Shown here one piece after another: positions 52,701 to 61,345 of a stretch of DNA of 64,000 nt. The stretch's first letter is position 1, and every line of letters begins with the position of its first letter. Source of the DNA: CAMBDS01 sp964355675 (GTDB taxonomy: Bacteria; Electryoneota; AABM5-125-24; Hatepunaeales; Hatepunaeaceae). The position numbers were made by a program, and so were the translations under genes. The DNA is taken from the NCBI GenBank assembly GCA_964355675.1, contig CAYHEC010000008.1:62001-126000 (forward strand), given 5' to 3'. The notes below the pieces were generated by a model. The model saw nothing but the letters and a program-made list of their open reading frames with translations. It searched no databases and had not been told where the DNA came from.

Positions 52701-55700
52701 TACAGACAGTCAGTTGGCGATAATTTAGGCCATAGTATTGAAAATTCCAGGGCAAATTGATAGCAATACTTGCGTCTTGGTTATCGCCGGTATCGGTCAG
52801 GTTTAGAACCGTACCGTTAAATCTGCGCCCGTTGATGGCCGGGTTAATCTCGATCCAACTATACTCAGGAGCCATGTCCCAATTTTCATCGCCTGAGTCA
52901 AAGCATACATATCCATATTTATCAGGCCCGAAGGGATCAGCGGCTCCAGGTTGCCCTAAAACGATCTCGAATGATGAGGAATCCCGAAATCCCTCTTCAG
53001 TTTCAACAATTAATGTCAGATCACATTTGGTTCCGGGAATAGCGAGGGGGTGGGCTCGAATTCGGAACAAACCGCCGTTAAGGGCACGCGCAGAATTGAT
53101 AGGTATGCGCGAGAATGTCGAAAACCGGTCGATCACTGAAACTGCATCATTGTTGGAAATGAGCGTGGCAGTGCTGGGATTCAAGGCAAGCCTACCCTGA
53201 TTCTGAACTTGAATATCGAGCGTCTTTATCTGACTGGGGAGGAGTACATTGCCATCTAAAATCAAACTCTGGATAGAGATATTTGGCGCCGAAACTACAA
53301 ATTCTGCCACAGATTGCCAGGTTGTCTGGTTGGAACGAATTGCAAATTGAAGGCGAATGAGCTCGCCATCCGGGATGGATGATGCAAGTTGAATCAGAGC
53401 AAGTAAATCGATAGCGCCACCTGGAGCGGGAGCCGCGTCAAGATCGATCTGCTGATCAAGTATTTCAACGAATGGCGAGAGCGAAGTGATGGCAATATTC
53501 ACGGCGCCATTAATGGCATTGCGGCCCGGATGCACCAACTGAAAGCCCACTTCGATACGTTCGCCAGGATTTAAGTCACCGTCATCATTGCCTCTACTCC
53601 AGTCATTCTGATCGTCATCGATGACAAAATTTTGAGCTTTAAGTCGTTGCGCCGGTTCAGTGAAATCAATTTCACCCTGATATGGGAAAACATTATGTTT
53701 TACGACGGTGATACTCGCGACGCCGGCGATAACATTATCAGGCATAGTTATGTAGGCACGACCATTCTCGTCCGTATTTCCAACGACTTGAAATCTATCC
53801 AGCCTATAGATGCACACCTGCGCGCCATCGACAGGTTGTCCATTTGCGTCATCCACTACATCGACTATGACAAGATTGGAGCTGATAGGCGTTTGAGCCA
53901 AGTGCGTGACTTCGATTCTCTGGGGGACATCCGTCCAGATGGATGTCCCGGGATCACCCATCAGGTTATTCCAGTCCATGAAGTTTGCATAACCGTCATC
54001 GAATCCATGATAAGTGCGCCAAATCTCATATTTGCCTTGGTTTAACCCCCAGCCGAGGCAGTACATTTTATTTTGATAAACGCCTTTCCAGACTCCGGCG
54101 GCAACGAGATTGTTAAACCGGACATTAGTATTGCCAGTCGAGGTTCCAATAGCGCCAATTCCACCGCCACGAGCTCGCAGAAATTCTTCGGACATCCCAA
54201 CGCCTTGATAGTTACCATTCTGCTCGGATACGAAGTTGCCGGTGTTGCAAGAGATCGCCAAGACAGCAGGCCAGCGGCCATCTTGATTGGGAAGATTAGC
54301 AATAACAGCAGGCATGAGTCCATTCATATGCGAAAAAGCACGATAATGGAGGATTGAAATTCCCCATCGGAAGGCGTCGGTTAAAAACTCCTGATTACCT
54401 TGCGCATTGCCATTTACATTCCAGTACCAACTATGGATTTCATCAAATCCATAAGCTTCCAATTGCATCCTGACCCAGTGAGCAAGATGTACCTCCCCAA
54501 TACCGTTTCCTGAATAACCAGCTACCACCATTGCCTGTCGATACCAGTCGGCATTGCCCATGTATGGATTCGTTTCGTAGCTGACAATCTTGGTTATTAT
54601 AGCACGAAGCTGATCGACTGAAGCGGCCGAAATTCGACCGATTGCGACGTCGGGCAGTGGGTCATTTCCATCCAATCTTGTATATTGATAATCGCCAGTC
54701 TCGGTAGCGGCGGCGACATTAACTTGTCCACCGGCGGCATCACCAATCAGACATACAAATTCGGGAGGAGAATTGCTTTGATAGGCATTTATAATGGTGT
54801 TGCGAATCGTCGCCGAGTTGGCGTCGGCGGCTACATGAGCAACAGCTACCGAATGCCCCATCTTCCGGCGCCACTCGATGAGTGGAGTAATTGCTTGATC
54901 GACGCCGTTGACATTGGGAACTACATATAGGTAATTTCCAGTTAGTATTTCGTCACGATCTGGGAACCGAGGCGGGTTAACCACCATATTTTCCAGCGCT
55001 TTCCGTGCTGAATAGGAAGGCGGAATACGCGAAGCGTCAGACACTTCATTCGTGCCAATCCCATTAAATTCGAGATCAAACTCGACGTCTTCGTTGTAAC
55101 GGGTCAGCCCTGTAGCAGTGTTGTATTGAATTGGAAATGTATAAGTTGTTACCAGACGGTAGCCGCGCATGATTGCGGGTTCGTCAACTATGACCGGTTC
55201 GGGAGGAAACCATCCAGAGGAACTAAGGAATTCAGTGGAAGGAATGCCGGACGTAAAATCATCGAAGTCGGCGGGTGGAGCGGCAAGTGGCCGCAAACCA
55301 GCTTCTTCTTTGGTGGAAATATTGGTAATTTTGAGATTAACTGCGCCGGTTGACGGGATCAAAATGGTGCGGCTGATGACTGGCAAATCTGGCCACCCCG
55401 GACGGCCAATGGTCAATTCGTCACTCAGCGTAAATCGATCGTATTGACCAGTGGAAGTCTCAACTTTCTCAGACTTTACGGCTGGGGAAGCTATGGACAG
55501 CTGATAATGTGTTGGGGATAACTCAATCAGTTGAATAGAAACCGCTTCGGGGCGGAATTCTTGTGTCCACACTATCTTAGCAGTCACCAGTAAGCCTGCC
55601 AGTCCTAAAACGACTGGTACGAAAGACCAACGGAAATACCGCATGGCACAAGTCAAAGCTGTTCGACCTGTCGAAGCGATGCGCAGATGCGGAGCTCTCA

Positions 55701-55701
55701 T
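49786..55701 (-). CDS. Large secreted C25 (gingipain-like) peptidase
   Basis: The 1971-residue protein has a signal segment (about 20-46), an N-terminal propeptide-like region, and a C25 domain (about 254-600) with catalytic-type Cys near 484 ('AISCNTGNF') and His near 459 ('FSHMNG', preceded by 'LHYRA'). Ig-like domains, a carboxypeptidase-regulatory domain, a propeller-like segment and a sorting-type C-terminus ('YPNPFNSSTRISF...SGIYIVRLE', about 1895-1971) follow. It is a paralogue of the 42398-47902 protein with the same domain order. The ATG at 55701 has an AGGG a few bases upstream; an ATG at 55644 is also possible. It should be a secreted cysteine protease, possibly self-processed. Confidence 0.8.
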   Translation of the reverse strand: MRAPHLRIASTGRTALTCAMRYFRWSFVPVVLGLAGLLVTAKIVWTQEFRPEAVSIQLIELSPTHYQLSIASPAVKSEKVETSTGQYDRFTLSDELTIGRPGWPDLPVISRTILIPSTGAVNLKITNISTKEEAGLRPLAAPPADFDDFTSGIPSTEFLSSSGWFPPEPVIVDEPAIMRGYRLVTTYTFPIQYNTATGLTRYNEDVEFDLEFNGIGTNEVSDASRIPPSYSARKALENMVVNPPRFPDRDEILTGNYLYVVPNVNGVDQAITPLIEWRRKMGHSVAVAHVAADANSATIRNTIINAYQSNSPPEFVCLIGDAAGGQVNVAAATETGDYQYTRLDGNDPLPDVAIGRISAASVDQLRAIITKIVSYETNPYMGNADWYRQAMVVAGYSGNGIGEVHLAHWVRMQLEAYGFDEIHSWYWNVNGNAQGNQEFLTDAFRWGISILHYRAFSHMNGLMPAVIANLPNQDGRWPAVLAISCNTGNFVSEQNGNYQGVGMSEEFLRARGGGIGAIGTSTGNTNVRFNNLVAAGVWKGVYQNKMYCLGWGLNQGKYEIWRTYHGFDDGYANFMDWNNLMGDPGTSIWTDVPQRIEVTHLAQTPISSNLVIVDVVDDANGQPVDGAQVCIYRLDRFQVVGNTDENGRAYITMPDNVIAGVASITVVKHNVFPYQGEIDFTEPAQRLKAQNFVIDDDQNDWSRGNDDGDLNPGERIEVGFQLVHPGRNAINGAVNIAITSLSPFVEILDQQIDLDAAPAPGGAIDLLALIQLASSIPDGELIRLQFAIRSNQTTWQSVAEFVVSAPNISIQSLILDGNVLLPSQIKTLDIQVQNQGRLALNPSTATLISNNDAVSVIDRFSTFSRIPINSARALNGGLFRIRAHPLAIPGTKCDLTLIVETEEGFRDSSSFEIVLGQPGAADPFGPDKYGYVCFDSGDENWDMAPEYSWIEINPAINGRRFNGTVLNLTDTGDNQDASIAINLPWNFQYYGLNYRQLTVCSNGWAAFGDQHFIGNFRNQHIAQALAPKAMLAVWWDNLKTIPNTSAIVTYNDRDGGRFIIEWSQMRRLVEAGEGAVETFQIILYDPQQFETVTGDGIITYQYNTVTNENLIAHNDIPYCTIGISSPDGLFGLEYTYWNTYPRGATRIASGMAITFTTQSTTRTGVIEGVITDFESGEPLNRAQVLTTGSFWAETDENGFYSIDDILIGDDYTLTASALGWCDSTLTGFDVAEDETLRVDFSLLHPEIRLSLDRIDRDVHVGRTIDTRLTIHNDGNGSLIWKSVPRVTQEDERPIWEHITSINIGQIADDDRIEGVIFADNFFYLGGANGDAVNSVYKISRNGELVGSFEQAGTARWGYKDLAWDGELIWGSGEDTIFGFTPDGEVVSRFMGQQSPHSALAFDTDRGWLWTSSYTTNIVAVNRQGARVGRIIPRNNLRIYGLSYNPSDPDGKSLYIHTIEPVTSRQIIYRVNPEAGVPELYHVLQPAGLGSPTGTEISSLYDPRNQVYFCVENVAFNEGRDRLDIYQLAPRTDWIRPRPVSGTLAPGQQLDITVSLGAVDLPVLRLDGDLNFIHNAAFGHTSIPVSINTFDGAGPIVERIWALERGWNLVSLNITPQQRNIVELMQPLVDAEALMLVKDGRGRFYNPGVGFNSIPDYDPGQGYQIYVVAAAQMAVPGVLVAADTPIALTAGWNMTAYYPRDPIDAEIALSGLGESLLIAKNIMGRFYIPAYDFNSLGNLSEGNGYQIKVAGDIELIYNVAEEGARLANEPRPLEHFGSVKSTGTNHSLLLIGDPAMSGWEAVVVDPFEKEVGSGRFDQSGRIGLVVWGDNPTTPEFEGLREGDPFIIKLWDGVSETSAQVKALEGDLEWSPDGVTVASIETADSPVEFGLDGAYPNPFNSSTRISFGLPVSSRVTLAVYDLTGREVIRLANGEFGAGRHSIIWQGGRASSGIYIVRLEADGKVLSRKVALIR

Positions 55702-55742
55702 CTCAAACCCTTGTTTGGCATTCAGACTCTTGGAGGGCGGGA

Positions 55743-55871
55743 TTATGGCAGTTGACTAAATAGCATAACACACTCGCGTAGGGTCGATTTCCAAATCGAC
55801 CTCCCGTGAAGGCGGGATTCCAATCCGCCCTACTCGGTGCATAAGTTAAGTTATTTAGTCAGCTGCCGTAA
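55743..55871. mobile_element. MITE-like compound inverted repeat, 129 bp
   Basis: Outer arms TTAYGGCAGYTGACTAAATA enclose two inner hairpins (GGTCGATTT/AAATCGACC and GGCGGGATT/AATCCGCC). The flanks TTGGAGGGCGGGA and AATCCGCCCCCCAA look like two halves of a family-B palindrome, as for the element at 49510. No coding capacity. Confidence 0.55.
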
Positions 55872-55903
55872 AATCCGCCCCCCAAGACGAAATTTTAGAT
55901 TAC

Positions 55904-55932
55904 TTGCAGGCGGGTGAAGACACCCTGCCGCA
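55904..55932. repeat. Degenerate family-A palindrome
   Basis: TGCAGGCGGGTG/CACCCTGCCGCA with imperfect pairing lies just after the stop codon of the minus-strand beta-helix gene and may serve at its transcription end. Confidence 0.5.
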
Positions 55933-55942
55933 GTCATACATA

Positions 55943-58882
55943 TTACCGGAGCAATGTAAGTTTCGTGGAGAAAGTCCGCCCCGCAGTTTCAAGCTTGGCG
56001 ATATAAATTCCCGACGACGCCTTGTCTGCATCCCAGACACTTCGATGAATCCCCGCGCTGAATTTCCCTTCTGCCAATACAGAAATCTCTCGGCCGGAAA
56101 GATCGTAAATGGCAAGTTTTACTTGAGAATGAAGCGGAAGTGAAAAGGCAATAGTCGTACGACTGTTGAAGGGATTAGGTTGCGGCGCTTCAAGATGAAG
56201 CGAAAGTGATATTTCAGAAACTGCCGACAATTGAACCAACGCTAATTCGTCACCGGCAAAAGTATTCTGATTCGCCCATTCCGCTAGGGCAGGACGCTCC
56301 TCAGTTCCATCGAAAATGACCAGCCGAATCGCCTCGCCCGAAAGAGCGCCATCTTTCTCCGGTGTGGTTACATCATCGGCCCAGACGGCCATACCCCAGG
56401 GCGATGCACCACTTAGCCTTGTTGCGCCGACGACTCTGCCATCGGGGCATAAGGCGGCGATCTCGTAGTTCATTAGAGACTCATCACCGCTTAAAAGAAC
56501 ACTCATCGATAAACCTGTTGGAACTGGCTCGATAAAATGCTCCGGGGAAGTGAAAGTCTGGTGAACTGACGCCGCTTGTTGGTCGGGAATATTCCAAACA
56601 AAATCGGCCGCTTCAGACATACGCACCTGATAACCGAGTCCTCTTCTCAACATCGCCATATTGTTGAAACCGATACCGGGCAGATAGAAATGGCCGAAGG
56701 CATCTTTGACAATTGTGATACGATCAGCAATATCCCTGAACGCAATTTGGGGCGTAATTGGCATTTCGGGGAAGAAAGCTACGATATTCCAACCAAATCT
56801 TAACGGAATAACCGTATCGACGGCAACATAATTCCCGCCGAGATCTAAGGAATCGACAGCGTTCCCTCTCACCTGATAGCCTTGCCTGAAATCCCAATTC
56901 TGCATATTTGAGAAACCAAAAAGCGCTGAATAGAAACGTCCTCCGCTATCCTTCATCATCACAAGATGTCTTCTTTCGACAACCGGTTGCCAGAGTCTGA
57001 CCACATTCAGTTCATCAGGATTAACCGGAGCCGAGATGATTCCCCAGCCGTTAGAAATGTAAACCGAAAATCCATCCGGAGCTCGCTGTATGGATAACCT
57101 TACGACAGACAATCCGTTTGGTCGAAACTGATTGTCTCCATCGACTATCTCGATTTCTGGAATCACTTCCCTGCCAGCCGACAGATCCCAAGCCTTGAAG
57201 GAAAAGAACTCGCCATCGCGCCACCCATCAATCGCCTCGGTCATGTCGTTATCGCCCCATGCGGCCATGCCAAGTCTGTTACCTAACCAATAGTCGGCTC
57301 CGCAACAGAGTCCATTGTCATTGAAAATCCCAATCTCGCTTCCGTAAACAAGAGGATCTCCATCGATTTCAAAGGATAGTACTAAAATCGAATGATTTAC
57401 ACCGGTATTATTGGTAAATTGATAACGTAAATCAGGAAGTACCGCAGAACCGGTGAGAGGAATGTTGATGACCGACTCGTCTTCATCATTGGAGACGAGG
57501 CGAAGAGTATCAGACTGATCGCCGGTGACTACTGGTTGAAAAGTCAGGGTAAGTTCAGTTTGATTTCCTGGTTGGACAACAATTTGACGAGGAAACTGAA
57601 TGCTGAAAGAACTCGGATTTCCGATGATAGTCGCATTGTCGATATTGAGAGCGGCGTTGCCGGTATTTTGAACGATTAAAACGTGAGGAACAGCTTGCCT
57701 TAGTCCGACTTCACCATAATCGATCATCATCTGATCGACTTCGATTTCGGGTGCTGGAGGCAATCCACTGCCATGCAATATGACAAATACTTCGCCATTT
57801 TCGGGATCATCGGAAACAATCTGGAGAGTGTCGATATAATCTCCCTCTTGATCGGGAGAAAATCGTATAGTCACTCTCACACTCTCGCCCGGGTCGATTT
57901 CGATGGCGTCGCCACCTTGGACAATAGAAAAAGCCCCCCCTTGATCGACAATTGAAATCGATTCAACAATAAGAGAACCGAGACCACTGCTCGTTATCGT
58001 GACCGTGCCATCTACCTGAGTATTTAACCGGATTCCACCATAATTGAGCTGTACAGGATCGACGCTGATTGCCGATGGATTATGGAAAGAAAGCGCGCCT
58101 ATATCGGTGCGACTGCGGTCTGGATCCAGTTCACCATTTGGATCGCCCGCATTTATGCATCCACTGTTCGCGTTCAGATGGAAGTCGCCTTCGCCGGCAT
58201 TAACGAATTGTGGATCGACATCGATGTTTCCTTCGCCGTCGCGACCGCCCTCTACATCGCAGAAAGAGGCATCCAATCCATCGGGCAATTCAGCTGGTTC
58301 ATTGCCATAGATTATCGAATTGGTTAGTACGACAGTTGAGCTATCGTGACAATTGATTCCTCCGTAGGAATCACCCTGGTTATTATATATGGTAACTTGA
58401 TCGATTGTCGGATGAGCTCCAGAAGTAGTATAAATTCCACCGCCGTTGCTCGTGGCTACGTTTCCGTAGATTATCAGGTGGGAAAGCGAGGGCGTCGCCG
58501 CCGCGCCGTTGACATAAATACCTCCACCATACGAAGCGGTCCCGTTGCGGATGGTCAAGCCGATTAGCTTAGCGTTTTCAGTCTCGCCATTTCGCAACAA
58601 CACAACCCGATGATCATTGTGGCCATCGATAATAGTGCTCGAAATATAATCCTCGTCACCAGTGACAAGATAGAGGCTGGCAACGGTGATGTCTTTGCCG
58701 ATGAAATTAAGCGTGTCGTTATAAATTCCCGGGTCTATCAGGACGGTATCACCATCCTGAGTTCCCTGATTGCGAATAGCAACCTGGATCGAGGCGAAAT
58801 CGTCGGGGACGTGAATGATTTCAGCAAATGAGGTGTTGAAGAGAAGAAAGAGAACTGCGAACAGCGATAAACGCAAGGGCAT
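55943..58882 (-). CDS. Secreted beta-helix / choice-of-anchor-D protein with sorting domain
   Basis: The 979-residue protein has a signal peptide (about 1-20). A pectate-lyase-like right-handed beta-helix follows (about 22-250, with 'GGGIYVNG', 'GGGIYTTSG' and 'NSIIYGN' turns), then two anchor-D/Hydin-like beta domains (about 255-465, 'PVQLNYGGIRL' and 'IDYGEVGLRQ'), further beta modules, and a sorting-type C-terminus ('PQPNPFNSRTTIAF...SGIYIAKL', about 900-979). No pectate lyase catalytic residues can be assigned. GGGAGGA before the ATG supports this start. It is probably a surface adhesin or polysaccharide-binding protein. Confidence 0.8.
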   Translation of the reverse strand: MPLRLSLFAVLFLLFNTSFAEIIHVPDDFASIQVAIRNQGTQDGDTVLIDPGIYNDTLNFIGKDITVASLYLVTGDEDYISSTIIDGHNDHRVVLLRNGETENAKLIGLTIRNGTASYGGGIYVNGAAATPSLSHLIIYGNVATSNGGGIYTTSGAHPTIDQVTIYNNQGDSYGGINCHDSSTVVLTNSIIYGNEPAELPDGLDASFCDVEGGRDGEGNIDVDPQFVNAGEGDFHLNANSGCINAGDPNGELDPDRSRTDIGALSFHNPSAISVDPVQLNYGGIRLNTQVDGTVTITSSGLGSLIVESISIVDQGGAFSIVQGGDAIEIDPGESVRVTIRFSPDQEGDYIDTLQIVSDDPENGEVFVILHGSGLPPAPEIEVDQMMIDYGEVGLRQAVPHVLIVQNTGNAALNIDNATIIGNPSSFSIQFPRQIVVQPGNQTELTLTFQPVVTGDQSDTLRLVSNDEDESVINIPLTGSAVLPDLRYQFTNNTGVNHSILVLSFEIDGDPLVYGSEIGIFNDNGLCCGADYWLGNRLGMAAWGDNDMTEAIDGWRDGEFFSFKAWDLSAGREVIPEIEIVDGDNQFRPNGLSVVRLSIQRAPDGFSVYISNGWGIISAPVNPDELNVVRLWQPVVERRHLVMMKDSGGRFYSALFGFSNMQNWDFRQGYQVRGNAVDSLDLGGNYVAVDTVIPLRFGWNIVAFFPEMPITPQIAFRDIADRITIVKDAFGHFYLPGIGFNNMAMLRRGLGYQVRMSEAADFVWNIPDQQAASVHQTFTSPEHFIEPVPTGLSMSVLLSGDESLMNYEIAALCPDGRVVGATRLSGASPWGMAVWADDVTTPEKDGALSGEAIRLVIFDGTEERPALAEWANQNTFAGDELALVQLSAVSEISLSLHLEAPQPNPFNSRTTIAFSLPLHSQVKLAIYDLSGREISVLAEGKFSAGIHRSVWDADKASSGIYIAKLETAGRTFSTKLTLLR

Positions 58883-59147
58883 TTGATTCCTCCCGGGTTG
58901 GATCGACAGCGCATCAGTGCAAGCGCCGGGTAATTGTTTTAGAAGATAATACTGGGTAGATGATTTACCAGTTTGAAGTTAATAAAATAAAATGGAAATT
59001 GCAAGAATTGTGTGCGTTCATGCACATTCGAGTCAAGGCAAAGATTCTTTTTACAGATAACGGTATTGGAAATAGGAGTTTTGTAAATTACTTTATTAAT
59101 AACGCGTTATTCGATAACCCTTGAACAGAATTCCAAAGGTTTCCAAA

Positions 59148-60764
59148 GTGCATCCGATTATTGCCCGTTTCGAAAATAACAGCCGAGCACTTCTCTGGGT
59201 TTTACTCGGAGTATTGGTCGTTTTTGCCTTTGCCCAGCGCTATCCGATGGACGACGCTTTCATCAGCTATCGTTACGCTAAATTTCTCGCTTCGGGGCAG
59301 GGATTGGTATGGAACGCTGGAGAACGCGTCGAAGGCTACACCAATTTCCTCTGGACAATTCTGTTAGCCGGTGGAATCAAGCTTGGCATAGCTCCCGAAC
59401 GATTCAGCATCATTCTAAGTTTCCCCTGTTATGCGCTTGCTCTTTGGATGACATATCGCTTGGCTCTAATCTTCTCAGGAAGCAGTTTTGCGGCGCTGGT
59501 ATGTCTATTGTTTGTCGGATTTAATCGCTCGGTCTATGCATTTACGACAAGTGGACTGGAAACGACCTTTCAGATGTGCCAGTTTCTCGCGATTATCCTG
59601 ATAATCAACCAAATGAAAACCAAGGGATGGAGCATTTCCGGGACAGCATTACTATCGACCGTGCTGGGAATAGCATTGCTGACAAGGCTCGACGCTGGAA
59701 TACCGGTTTCTATCGCCGCGTATTCTTTTTATAGATCCAAAAGGTGGAAAGACAAACATCTGTTAAGTGCGGCAATCGCTCCAATCGGAATACTTGTACT
59801 TCCGTGGCTTATTTGGAAAATGGGGTATTACGGCTCGGTACTGCCGAATTCCTTCGACATCAAGGTGCAAGGTGTTGGGAATATTTTGTACGGTATTTTT
59901 TATTTGCATCTTTTCAGTTTAGCGAATCTATTTCATATCCAGTTCGGCATTCTCACATTCTATTGGAAATCATTGAAAAGCATGTCAGCGGGAGCTAGTG
60001 AGGCAGGAGTTCTCGTTGCTTTGTGGATGGCCTATACGGCGTTTATTGGCGGCGATTTCATGGAATTCCGTTTCCTCGTACCGATAATTCCCATTTTGCT
60101 GGTTTTGTTTACGGCGACAGCCTGGCAGTTCAAATCGACGGTGGTGACTTTGGCATTGATGGCAGGGCTGGCTCTTGGAACGCTACAGTCAAGCTTTGCT
60201 TTGGAAAGGTTATTGTTCGGTTATGGGGTTGAGAATGTTCAGCACCTGCGTGGGCATTTATACGGGAGAAGCGAAAACTGGGTGTTGATCGGGCAGAAAT
60301 TGAAAGGATACTTTGAAGGAAGTGACGTAATTATTTCGGTGGGCGCGGCTGGAGCGATTCCTTATTACTCTGACTTGAAAGCTGTCGATTTTCTGGGGTT
60401 GACTGACAAGGAAATTGCTAAAAACAACGAACCATTCAGTCGAGTACCCGGTCATCGCGTTATTTGCCGTCTCGACTACCTTGCCCAGCGGGGGGTCAAT
60501 CTGATCGTCGAGCCTAACAATCACATGATGACTATGCAGGAATTTTCAGTATGGCAACGAGGAATATCGTGGAGGGATGCTTACCAGTTTTATCTCGATC
60601 CCGACAAACGAGTGAAGGGCGTAATCATCGATCAGATAACGCTTATCGCTATGCCGGTCGATGATGAGAATATTTTAATAGTCTGGTATCTGAAACCTCA
60701 CCCATTGATCGACAAGGTTATCGCGGAGAAGAACTGGAGTGTCTTTACAATATCCCGTTGGTAG
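59148..60764 (+). CDS. GT-C-like polytopic membrane glycosyltransferase-related protein
   Basis: The protein (538 residues from the GTG at 59148, with AAAGG eight bases upstream) has about nine to ten hydrophobic segments. Near the N-terminus it has 'PMDDAFISYRYAKFLASGQGLVWNAGERVEGYTNFLW', of the pattern seen in GT-C arabinofuranosyltransferase-like proteins, with an Asp pair as the usual catalytic site. The donor is probably a lipid-linked sugar, but substrate and role are unknown. A TTG at 59121 gives a slightly longer protein. The gap before it (58883-59120) is AT-rich without a clear promoter. Confidence 0.65.
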   Translation: MHPIIARFENNSRALLWVLLGVLVVFAFAQRYPMDDAFISYRYAKFLASGQGLVWNAGERVEGYTNFLWTILLAGGIKLGIAPERFSIILSFPCYALALWMTYRLALIFSGSSFAALVCLLFVGFNRSVYAFTTSGLETTFQMCQFLAIILIINQMKTKGWSISGTALLSTVLGIALLTRLDAGIPVSIAAYSFYRSKRWKDKHLLSAAIAPIGILVLPWLIWKMGYYGSVLPNSFDIKVQGVGNILYGIFYLHLFSLANLFHIQFGILTFYWKSLKSMSAGASEAGVLVALWMAYTAFIGGDFMEFRFLVPIIPILLVLFTATAWQFKSTVVTLALMAGLALGTLQSSFALERLLFGYGVENVQHLRGHLYGRSENWVLIGQKLKGYFEGSDVIISVGAAGAIPYYSDLKAVDFLGLTDKEIAKNNEPFSRVPGHRVICRLDYLAQRGVNLIVEPNNHMMTMQEFSVWQRGISWRDAYQFYLDPDKRVKGVIIDQITLIAMPVDDENILIVWYLKPHPLIDKVIAEKNWSVFTISRW

Positions 60765-60782
60765 AAGCCGCAATTAATTTCA

Positions 60783-60803
60783 GGGCGAACACAAGGTTCG
60801 CCC
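60783..60803. terminator. Hairpin between convergent genes
   Basis: GGGCGAAC/GTTCGCCC palindrome lies 19 bases after the plus-strand gene ending at 60764 and before the end of tadA. It may act on both strands; a T-run is not clear. Confidence 0.45.
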
Positions 60804-60850
60804 GTACGGACGATGCTTGCCATCGCCCAATGAGGAGAGCATTACGCTAT

Positions 60851-61345
60851 CTACAAATCGCACCCTGCAATAACAGACGATATAGCGTTTCGCCTGGCTG
60901 AGTAAAACTCCTTCAGCAATCGTAGCGCTTCCGCCTCGTCTCCGGCACGGTAGATTTCGACTTTGTGGCCCATCCGTCCATCGCGAGGAATATCGATCAT
61001 CGACCCACACGCTCCCATTCGCGGGTCAACGGCGGCATAAAACAGCCGTTTGATTCGCGCAAGAACAATCGCGCCAGCGCACATCGGACACGGTTCGAGC
61101 GATGAATAAATATCGCAGTCGTCGAGGCGCTCGGAGCCGAGCGTCTGGCAGGCGGCAGTAATTGCGATAATTTCAGCATGAGCGGTTGGATCGGCAAGCG
61201 ATTTGGTCTGGTTGTGGCCCTTGCCTAAAATTATTCCCCCCTTCACAACGATTGCCCCGACTGGTACTTCGCTTTTATCGAAAGCACGACGTGACTCAGC
61301 GATAGCAAGACTCATCCAATAATCGTGGGAATTCGCAACGTTCAC
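60851..61345 (-). CDS. tadA: tRNA-specific adenosine deaminase
   Basis: The protein (164 residues) has the cytidine/adenosine-deaminase zinc motifs 'HAEI' near 55-58 and 'PCPMC' near 86-90, with the surrounding 'EPCPMCAGAIVLARI' of TadA. It converts adenosine to inosine at the wobble position of tRNA-Arg. The GTG start lies directly beside the hflX stop codon (zero-base gap), so translation is probably coupled. Confidence 0.9.
   Translation of the reverse strand: MNVANSHDYWMSLAIAESRRAFDKSEVPVGAIVVKGGIILGKGHNQTKSLADPTAHAEIIAITAACQTLGSERLDDCDIYSSLEPCPMCAGAIVLARIKRLFYAAVDPRMGACGSMIDIPRDGRMGHKVEIYRAGDEAEALRLLKEFYSARRNAISSVIAGCDL

Noticed and set aside
28249..58882. Type IX secretion system in this window
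   Set aside because: Sorting-type C-termini are present, but none of the core secretion genes was recognised here, so only cargo can be claimed.
60780..61010. Minus-strand frame overlapping tadA
   Set aside because: A shadow of tadA in another frame.
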